64,000 nt of DNA from the NCBI RefSeq assembly GCF_004127445.1, contig NZ_QEXM01000025.1:124001-188000 (forward strand), in the 5' to 3' direction. The notes below the pieces were generated by a model. It had not been told where the DNA came from and ran no database searches. It was given only the letters and a program-made list of their open reading frames with translations. Made by a program: the position numbers and the translations under genes. Each line of letters begins with the position of its first letter. Within the stretch, counting starts at the first letter, position 1. This document shows, one piece after another, positions 57,951 to 64,000 of the stretch. The stretch is from Streptomyces alfalfae. Its GTDB lineage: Bacteria; Actinomycetota; Actinomycetes; Streptomycetales; Streptomycetaceae.

Positions 57951-58400
57951 ATGTTCCGGACCATGAGCCCGAACCCACCGAGCAGACAGGTCGACCCGCG
58001 CGACCCGCCCGAGCCCTACCTCAGCTTCTGGCGCGAACGCCACCTGTGCACCTTGACGACCCCGCGCCCGGACGGCTCCCCGCACGTGGTGCCCGTCGGC
58101 GTCACGTACGACCCGGCGGAGGGCGTGGCACGGGTGCTCGCGCGCAGGACGAGCCGGAAGGTCGCGCACGTCCTCGCGGCGGCGGACAACGGGGCCGGCC
58201 CCGGGGCGCGGGTGGCGGTGTGCCAGTTCGAGGGGCGTCGCTGGGCCACGCTGGAGGGCGTCGCGACGGTCAGGACGGAGCCCGCGCTGATCGAGGCGGC
58301 GGAGCTGCGCTACGAGGAGCGGTACGGGCGCAGGCCGTCCCCGAACCCCGAGCGCGTCCTGATCGAGATCCGGGTGACGCGGGCCATGGGCAAGGCCTGA
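57951..58400 (+). CDS. PPOX-class F420/FMN-dependent protein
   Basis: 149 residues (137 from the alternative ATG 57963). It has the split-barrel fold: [20 protein letters not shown] and [12 protein letters not shown], then [12 protein letters not shown] and [18 protein letters not shown]. These are typical of pyridoxamine-phosphate-oxidase-like proteins that use F420 or FMN. It is divergent from clpB with the HAIR operator between them, so it might also be under HspR. Confidence 0.85.
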   Translation: MFRTMSPNPPSRQVDPRDPPEPYLSFWRERHLCTLTTPRPDGSPHVVPVGVTYDPAEGVARVLARRTSRKVAHVLAAADNGAGPGARVAVCQFEGRRWATLEGVATVRTEPALIEAAELRYEERYGRRPSPNPERVLIEIRVTRAMGKA

Positions 58401-58441
58401 GACGACCCGGTGACGCCGGCGCGAAGGAGCGCACACACCAC

Positions 58442-58479
58442 AGCGGCGCCACCGTGTTCAGGTCCACGGTGGCGCCGCT
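58442..58479. terminator. Bidirectional terminator
   Basis: A perfect 15-bp stem (58442-58456 with 58465-58479) has an 8-nt loop. It lies 41 bp past the PPOX gene and 45 bp past the Rieske-like gene. Confidence 0.85.
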
Positions 58480-58524
58480 GCTGGGGGAAGTGCCTGCGCG
58501 ATTTACAACGACGGGGGAATCGCG

Positions 58525-58872
58525 TCAGGCACTGCGGGGGGTGGCTGTGATGCTGTCGGACACGTCGATCTCCTCCGGGCCCTGACCGCCGACGATCCGG
58601 TGGTCGCGCCGGTCGAGATTGACGAAGACCATGCCGTACCTGATGGCACACCGCACGGGCTGGGGCGCCCCGCGCGGCCGCCGGAGGCAGCGGTAGGCGC
58701 GGATCTCCTCCTCGTCGTCACGGGTGACGACGATCGGTTCACCGAGCAGGGTCACCATCAACGAGTCACCGCGGTGGGGGATCGCGGTCACCAGGTCGAT
58801 GAAGTGCCAACCGGAGCGGTAGGCCGTGGCCATCTCGCGGCGGAAGGTGCGGTCGTCGGGGGGAGTGCTCAC
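58525..58872 (-). CDS. Rieske-like protein with substituted cluster ligands
   Basis: 115 residues from GTG 58872, which overlaps the peptide-gene stop as GTGA; ATG 58902 is possible. [40 protein letters not shown] and [10 protein letters not shown] follow the beginning of ring-hydroxylating oxygenase alpha subunits. Where those have C-x-H...C-x2-H for the [2Fe-2S] cluster, this protein reads CLR (Cys62, Arg64) and CAIR (Cys75, Arg78). Both histidines appear replaced by arginine and the loop is short. There is no catalytic domain. It may bind metal or a ligand in another way, or act only as a partner protein. Family assignment is by eye. Confidence 0.6.
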   Translation of the reverse strand: MSTPPDDRTFRREMATAYRSGWHFIDLVTAIPHRGDSLMVTLLGEPIVVTRDDEEEIRAYRCLRRPRGAPQPVRCAIRYGMVFVNLDRRDHRIVGGQGPEEIDVSDSITATPRSA

Positions 58873-59045
58873 GCCCGGCCGCCCTTCGGGAGCACATTCC
58901 ACGACAGATCCGACTTCGGCACGGCCACTGTCGCCACATCCGCCGGCTGGCTGTTCCAGGAGAGATCGAGAATGGTTACCCCGCCCAAGGCCAGCCCTGC
59001 GGAGAAGGTGGTGACAAGCACCGAGCGAAGCATGCGCTTAAACAT
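58869..59045 (-). CDS. Small exported peptide with two DLSWN motifs
   Basis: 58 residues from ATG 59045, with GAGGA 12 nt upstream. MFKRMLRSVLVTTFSAGLAL is a signal peptide, probably cut after ALGG. The roughly 36-residue mature part has two copies of DLSWN, at 27-31 and 46-50, joined by a short Ala/Val/Pro-rich link. No cysteine, so not a disulfide-folded toxin. It is coupled to the Rieske-like gene and divergent from a LuxR-type regulator, which suggests a signal peptide or precursor. Not recognised as a described family. Confidence 0.65.
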   Translation of the reverse strand: MFKRMLRSVLVTTFSAGLALGGVTILDLSWNSQPADVATVAVPKSDLSWNVLPKGGRA

Positions 59046-59101
59046 GATCGGCTTCGTCCTCACTTGGTAGGTTCCTCTCCCCCGGCACAAGAAGACGATG
59101 T

Positions 59102-59159
59102 CTCAATTGAGCACGTCAAAGCCACAGGGTCGATGCATCATGTTCCTGCACGTTCAGGA
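59102..59159. promoter_or_regulatory. Palindromes in the peptide-LuxR divergent region
   Basis: The 131-bp divergent region holds CTCAATTGAG (59102-59111), GATGCATC (59132-59139) and TCCTG-N6-CAGGA (59144-59159), all perfect inverted repeats. The last lies 17 bp before the LuxR start, the usual size and place for a LuxR/NarL dimer site. Confidence 0.5.
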
Positions 59160-59176
59160 CCCTGGGGGGTGGAGAT

Positions 59177-60166
59177 TTGATTACAACAAGCACTAAACCG
59201 GCACATCCCCACCCCTCGACCCCGCTCTGCGGTGAGGGTGCGAAGCTTTACGCCAGCGCGTTGAGCAGTGGCCGCCTGGCGCGGCGGGAGGCCGAGAACG
59301 CGCCCTGCCTGCTCGAATCCAACCTGCTGCACCCGGATCCGGACGACGGCGACTGGTTGCGCCCCATCCCCGCGTCGGCGGCCCTCGCACAACGCCTCAA
59401 TCCGATCGAACGGGAAATACAGGACCGCCGACGGCTCGCCGTACAGCTGACCGATCTGTTCGAGCCATTCATGGCCATCACCGCGCGCACGGAACCGACA
59501 GGTCACTCGATAACCGTGCTGGAGAACGACGGGCACATCGACGCCGCCATCGAACGGGCCACGGCCGAATGCCGCTACGAGATCCTCACGGCCCAGCCCG
59601 GCGGCGGCCGCAGCGAGGACTCGCTCACGGTGGCGCTGCAACGCGGCCAGACCGTGCTCGACCGGGGCATCACCATGCGCACCCTCTACCAGCACACGGT
59701 CAGGCACAGCCAGGGCACCCTGGCGTACGCGGCGCGCATGGCCAGCGGCAACGTCCACATCAGGACCCTGGAAGAGCTGATCGACCGGCTGATGATCTTC
59801 GACCGCACGGTGGCGCTCATCCCCGCCCGCGAGGACCGCCAGGTCGCCCTGGAACTGCGCCACCCCGGCCTCGTCGAGTACCTGGCCAAGGTGTTCGAAC
59901 ACCAGTGGAGCAAGGCGACGCCGCTGCTCGACGAGGTGCCGTACGCCCCCTCCACCGACGGGATCACCGGCGTCCAGCGCTCCATCGCCAAGCTCCTCAT
60001 CGAGGGCCACGTCGACGAGGCCATCGCGCGCAGGCTCGGCATGAACGTCCGCACCTGCCGCGCCCACATAGCCAAGATCGCCGCGGCCCTCGGCAGCGGC
60101 AGCAGGGCCCAGCTCGGCTACCTCATCGCGCAGTCGGGCATCCTCGACCAGGGCCGCCCCAGGTGA
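59177..60166 (+). CDS. LuxR-type transcriptional regulator with TrmB-like sensor
   Basis: 329 residues from TTG 59177 (GGGGGGTGGAG upstream). The middle (HIDAAIERATAECRYEILTA, MRTLYQHTVRHSQGTLAYAA, HIRTLEELIDRLMIFDRTVA) resembles the phospholipase D-like sensor domain of TrmB/regulators. The C-terminal LuxR HTH is at about 262-325 (GVQRSIAKLLIEGHVDEAIA, RRLGMNVRTCRAHIAKIAAA). No receiver domain, so it probably responds to a small ligand or peptide. Divergent from the peptide gene. Confidence 0.87.
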   Translation: MITTSTKPAHPHPSTPLCGEGAKLYASALSSGRLARREAENAPCLLESNLLHPDPDDGDWLRPIPASAALAQRLNPIEREIQDRRRLAVQLTDLFEPFMAITARTEPTGHSITVLENDGHIDAAIERATAECRYEILTAQPGGGRSEDSLTVALQRGQTVLDRGITMRTLYQHTVRHSQGTLAYAARMASGNVHIRTLEELIDRLMIFDRTVALIPAREDRQVALELRHPGLVEYLAKVFEHQWSKATPLLDEVPYAPSTDGITGVQRSIAKLLIEGHVDEAIARRLGMNVRTCRAHIAKIAAALGSGSRAQLGYLIAQSGILDQGRPR

Positions 60167-60173
60167 CGGGCCC

Positions 60174-60677
60174 TCAGCCCGTCACCCACTCCGTGAGCAG
60201 CGCCTCACGCTCGGCCGTGCGCGGGGTTCCGCCCTCGTGGCGGCGGCCCCACTCCGACATCGCCGCCAGCGTCGTGTGCAGGGTGGCCGCGCCCTCCGTC
60301 AGGCGGGCCAGGAGCGCGCGGGAGAGGTCGTACTCCCGCTGGGAGTAGCCGATCGCCGCCGCGGTGTACGCCGTCAGCTCCGTCTCACCGCCGGGCCCGC
60401 CGACCCGCAGCGTCATCAGCGGCGCCTCGTCGTGGCCGCCGAGGCCCAGCGTCAGGACCATGTCGACCGCCGCGCCGACATGGCGCTTCAGCGTCTTGAC
60501 GGGGACGTCGTCGACGGTCAGCGACCGCACGTCCTCCCAGAGCAGCAGCCCGGACTGCTCCTCTCCGAGGGCGAGCACCCCGTCCGTCGTCAGCCGCACC
60601 CCGTCGGCGAGGCCCGACGGCTTCGCGCCCACGTACACGTCGCCCTCGGCGATCCAGAACAGTCCCACCATGGCCAT
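60174..60677 (-). CDS. Conserved hypothetical protein
   Basis: 167 residues, ATG 60677 (GGAG 4 nt upstream) or ATG 60671. It starts MAMVGLFWIAEGDVYVGAKP with LLLWEDVRSLTVDDVPVK, a PH-like beta pattern, followed by helices (REYDLSRALLARLTEGAAT). Function not recognised. Lies between the LuxR gene (convergent, 7 bp) and the heat-shock operon. Confidence 0.65.
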   Translation of the reverse strand: MAMVGLFWIAEGDVYVGAKPSGLADGVRLTTDGVLALGEEQSGLLLWEDVRSLTVDDVPVKTLKRHVGAAVDMVLTLGLGGHDEAPLMTLRVGGPGGETELTAYTAAAIGYSQREYDLSRALLARLTEGAATLHTTLAAMSEWGRRHEGGTPRTAEREALLTEWVTG

Positions 60678-60752
60678 GACGCTCCACCCCCGCTTCCCCC
60701 GGCGCCGCTTCCCCCGGCGCCAATGATCACTTCAGGTCGACAGTACGCAACG

Positions 60753-60794
60753 CGCGCCGGGGCCGGGAGGTTCCCACCTCCCGGCCCCGGCGCG
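60753..60794. terminator. Terminator of the dnaK operon
   Basis: A perfect 19-bp stem (60753-60771 with 60776-60794) has a TCCC loop, 23 bp beyond the hspR stop. Confidence 0.88.
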
Positions 60795-60816
60795 TCCGCG
60801 GAACTACCCGCCCGCC

Positions 60817-61278
60817 TCAGTCCGTCGCCCGCTTGGGCCGCCAGACCACCAGCGCGCTCGCCTGCTGCACGTCCTGGTACGGGACGAGGTCGCGGCGGTA
60901 CGACGCGTGCACCGCCGCCTCGCGCTGCTGCATGGCGGCGGCCGCCCCCTCCACGGCCGCGGACAGCTCCGCGACACGTGACTGGAGCGCGGCGACCTGG
61001 TTCTCCAGCTCGATGATCCGCTTGATGCCGGCGAGGTTGATGCCCTCCTCCTGCGACAGCTGCTGCACCGTGCGGAGCAGCTCGATGTCACGGGCGGAGT
61101 ACCGCCGGCCGCGGCCCGCCGTGCGGTCCGGGGAGACCAGACCCAGGCGGTCGTACTGGCGCAGGGTCTGCGGGTGGAGGCCGCTGAGCTGGGCGGCCAC
61201 CGAGATGACGTACACCGGCGTCTCGTCGGTGAGTTGATACGCGCTACTGAATCCGGACTGTCGACGACGGCCGTCCAT
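60817..61278 (-). CDS. hspR: Heat-shock repressor HspR
   Basis: 153 residues, MerR-like. YVISVAAQLSGLHPQTLRQY and DRLGLVSPDRTAGRGRRYS form the winged helix; VQQLSQEEGINLAGIKRIIE is the MerR connector, followed by a coiled coil (LENQVAALQSRVAELSAAVE). It represses the dnaK operon and clpB through HAIR sites, with DnaK as co-repressor. Last gene of the operon, one base after dnaJ. Confidence 0.97.
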   Translation of the reverse strand: MDGRRRQSGFSSAYQLTDETPVYVISVAAQLSGLHPQTLRQYDRLGLVSPDRTAGRGRRYSARDIELLRTVQQLSQEEGINLAGIKRIIELENQVAALQSRVAELSAAVEGAAAAMQQREAAVHASYRRDLVPYQDVQQASALVVWRPKRATD

Positions 61279-61279
61279 C

Positions 61280-62476
61280 TCATGCTCCCTTCGCGGCCTT
61301 GAACAGGTCTGCCCGCGGGTCGTCGCCCGCGGTCGCCTCGCGGTAGGACTCCAGGGCTTCCTTCGCGGAGTCGGACAGGTCGGTCGGGACCGACACCTCC
61401 ACCGTCACGAGCAGATCGCCCCGGGTGCCGTCCTTGCGGACCGCGCCCTTGCCGCGGGCCCGCATCGTACGTCCGTTGGGCGTGCCGGACGGCAGCTTCA
61501 GCGTGACCGGCGGACCGCCGAGCGTCGGCACCTTCACCTCGCCGCCGAGGGCCGCCTCCGGGTACGTCACCGGCACCGTGACCGTCAGGTTGTCGCCCTT
61601 GCGGCCGAAGACCGGGTGACTGTCGACGTGGACCACGACATACAGGTCACCGGCGGGGCCACCGCGCTCACCCGGAGCACCCTTGCCGCGCAGCCTGATC
61701 CGCTGGCCGTCGGAGACGCCCGCGGGGATGCGCACCTGCATGGTGCGGGACGACTTGGCGCGTCCCGAGCCGCCGCAGACGTCGCAGGGGTCCTGGGCGA
61801 TCAGGCCCCGGCCCTTGCAGTCCACGCACGGGTCGGTCAGCGAGAAACCGCCGCCGCCGCCCCGCGACACCTGGCCCGTGCCGACGCAGGTCGGGCACAC
61901 GCGGGGCGTGCCGTTCTTGTCGCCGGTGCCGGAACAGGCCTTGCAGGCCGCCTGGGAGGACATGCGGAGCGGCACCGTCGCGCCGTCCACCGCCTCCGTG
62001 AAACTCAGCGTGACCTCGGACTCGATGTCCTGGCCGCGCCTCGGCTGCGTACGCGTGCCGGCTCCGGCACCCGCGCCGCCGCGGTTGAACAGGCCCCCGA
62101 AGACGTCACCGAGGCCGCCCCCGAAGCCGCCGGCCGCACCGCCGCCTCCTCCGCCCGGGGCGCCGCCTCCGAAGAGGTCGCCCAGGTCGAAGTTGAACGA
62201 TCCGCCGCCGGCCCCGGGGCCCTGCCGGAACCCGCCGTTGCCGAAGAGAGCACGCGCGTCGTCGTACTCCTTGCGCTTCTTGGGGTCACCGAGGACGTCG
62301 TTCGCCTCGGAGATCTCCTTGAAGCGCTCCTCCGCCTTGACGTTTCCCTTGTTGGCGTCCGGGTGGTTCTCGCGTGCGAGCTTCCGGTACGCCTTCTTGA
62401 TCTCGGCCTCGGTGGCGTCCTTGGGGACGCCGAGGACCTTGTAGTAGTCCTTCTCGATGAAGTCCTTGGTGCTCAT
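61280..62476 (-). CDS. dnaJ: Co-chaperone DnaJ
   Basis: 398 residues. The J-domain (about 10-75) has YYKVLGVPKDATEAEIKKAY with HPD in ENHPDANKGN. Gly/Phe linker with GGGSFNFDLGDLFGGG. Four zinc motifs CKACSGTG, CPTCVGTG, CVDCKGRG and CDVCGGSG. C-terminal peptide-binding domain. It stimulates DnaK ATPase and delivers substrates. Confidence 0.98.
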   Translation of the reverse strand: MSTKDFIEKDYYKVLGVPKDATEAEIKKAYRKLARENHPDANKGNVKAEERFKEISEANDVLGDPKKRKEYDDARALFGNGGFRQGPGAGGGSFNFDLGDLFGGGAPGGGGGGAAGGFGGGLGDVFGGLFNRGGAGAGAGTRTQPRRGQDIESEVTLSFTEAVDGATVPLRMSSQAACKACSGTGDKNGTPRVCPTCVGTGQVSRGGGGGFSLTDPCVDCKGRGLIAQDPCDVCGGSGRAKSSRTMQVRIPAGVSDGQRIRLRGKGAPGERGGPAGDLYVVVHVDSHPVFGRKGDNLTVTVPVTYPEAALGGEVKVPTLGGPPVTLKLPSGTPNGRTMRARGKGAVRKDGTRGDLLVTVEVSVPTDLSDSAKEALESYREATAGDDPRADLFKAAKGA

Positions 62477-62509
62477 CCCCGACGTCCCTCCTCACTCATG
62501 TCGTGACCG

Positions 62510-63216
62510 TCAGCCCTCGTCCGGGCCACCGGTCTCCTTCTCGTCCGCCTTCTCCGCGGCCGCGGAACCCTCGGACTCCTCGCCCTTGACGGTCTGCGCG
62601 CCGGGCTGCGGCTCGGCGACGGCCACCCGCGCGGGGCGGATGGTGCGCTCGCCGATGCGATACCCCGGCTGCAGGATCGCGACGCACGTCGTCTCCGTGA
62701 CGTCCGGTGCGTAGCTGTGCATCAGGGCCTCGTGGATCGTCGGGTCGAAGGGCTCGCCCTCCTTGCCGAACTGCTGGAGGCCCAGCTTGGCGACGACCGT
62801 TTCGAGCGACTCGGCGACCGACTTGAAGCCGCCGACCAGCTCGCCGTGCTCACGGGCGCGGCCGATGTCGTCGAGGGTCGGCAGCAGCTCGGACAGGAGG
62901 TTCGCCGAGGCGATCTCCTTCACCGCCACCTTGTCGCGCTCCACCCGACGGCGGTAGTTCTGGTACTCGGCCTGCAGCCGCTGGAGGTCCGCGGTGCGCT
63001 CGTTGAGCGCGGTGCGCACCTGGTCCAGCTGGGCGGTCAGGCCGGTCACGCCCGAGTCCTGCGCGGACGTCTTGCTCTCCGTGTCCCCGGCCGGGGCCGC
63101 CGGGCCCTCCTCGCTGGAGGGCTCGGCGGCCTTCGGCGCCGCGTCGTCAGAGGTGGCGCCGGAGGGGACGTCAGACTTGTCGGCGTTCTCGCCGAAGCCC
63201 GGGGTCTCCTCGGTCA

Positions 63217-63217
<1 letters not shown>
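62510..63217 (-). CDS. grpE: Nucleotide exchange factor GrpE
   Basis: 235 residues. A long acidic, disordered N-terminus precedes the coiled coil (LTAQLDQVRTALNERTADLQ, LQAEYQNYRRRVERDK), then NLLSELLPTLDDIGRAREHG and PGYRIGERTIRPARVAV of the beta wing. It releases ADP from DnaK. ATG 63217 overlaps the dnaK stop by one base (TGATG). Confidence 0.97.

Positions 63218-64000
<783 letters not shown>

Overview
This window is high-GC actinobacterial DNA, almost certainly from the central chromosome of a Streptomyces. The evidence is very strong G/C third-position bias, GTG and TTG starts, a rare TTA codon, a long chaplin with a LAETG sorting signal, rodlin-like proteins, and the dnaK-grpE-dnaJ-hspR heat-shock operon with an HspR-type operator in front of clpB. 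From memory, the order asd/ask, recR/ybaB, purA, kynurenine genes, fba, pyrE, clpB, dnaK operon matches the Streptomyces coelicolor core; this was not searched. I see no prophage, insertion sequence, CRISPR array, tRNA or rRNA.

Layout. 0-6.3 kb is accessory: a cut-off secreted glycoside hydrolase, a coupled ATP-grasp/flavoprotein pair, and a cell-surface locus (two-domain chaplin plus two rodlin-like small proteins). 6.3-12.6 kb holds an acetyltransferase, a methyltransferase, an S9 peptidase, a SURF1 protein and an ECF sigma factor with a membrane partner. 12.9-17.2 kb is housekeeping: asd-ask (with an internal start for the ask beta subunit), DUF5063, recR, ybaB. 17.5-24.4 kb has a SLATT protein, a glycosyltransferase with a large membrane domain behind a GntR regulator, and a class III aminotransferase. 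24.4-29.2 kb has a two-component system facing a VTC/DUF4956 pair, then a DJ-1/PfpI-MarR operon behind a perfect palindrome. 29.3-35.4 kb has a Ser/Thr kinase and a membrane-anchored PstS-like protein, purA, and a diacylglycerol-kinase-like gene. 35.4-42.5 kb has a GbsR/MarR regulator divergent from a drug-type ABC exporter, a P450, a NarL-type two-component system and a decayed fragment of its response regulator.

42.5-45.7 kb encodes the tryptophan-to-anthranilate kynurenine route (dioxygenase, kynureninase, HGGAW hydrolase). 45.9-55.1 kb is mixed metabolism (old yellow enzyme, fba, pyrE, epimerase, aminotransferase) and small conserved proteins. 55.2-64 kb is the heat-shock region: clpB with its operator, then hspR-dnaJ-grpE-dnaK (dnaK cut by the window end).

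The most novel-looking item is a compact module at 58.5-60.2 kb inserted between clpB and the dnaK operon. It has a tiny exported peptide carrying two copies of DLSWN, translationally coupled to a Rieske-like protein whose two cluster histidines appear replaced by arginine. Both are divergent from a LuxR-type regulator across a short intergenic region rich in palindromes. It has the layout of a self-contained peptide-signalling or redox-sensing circuit, but its function is unknown.
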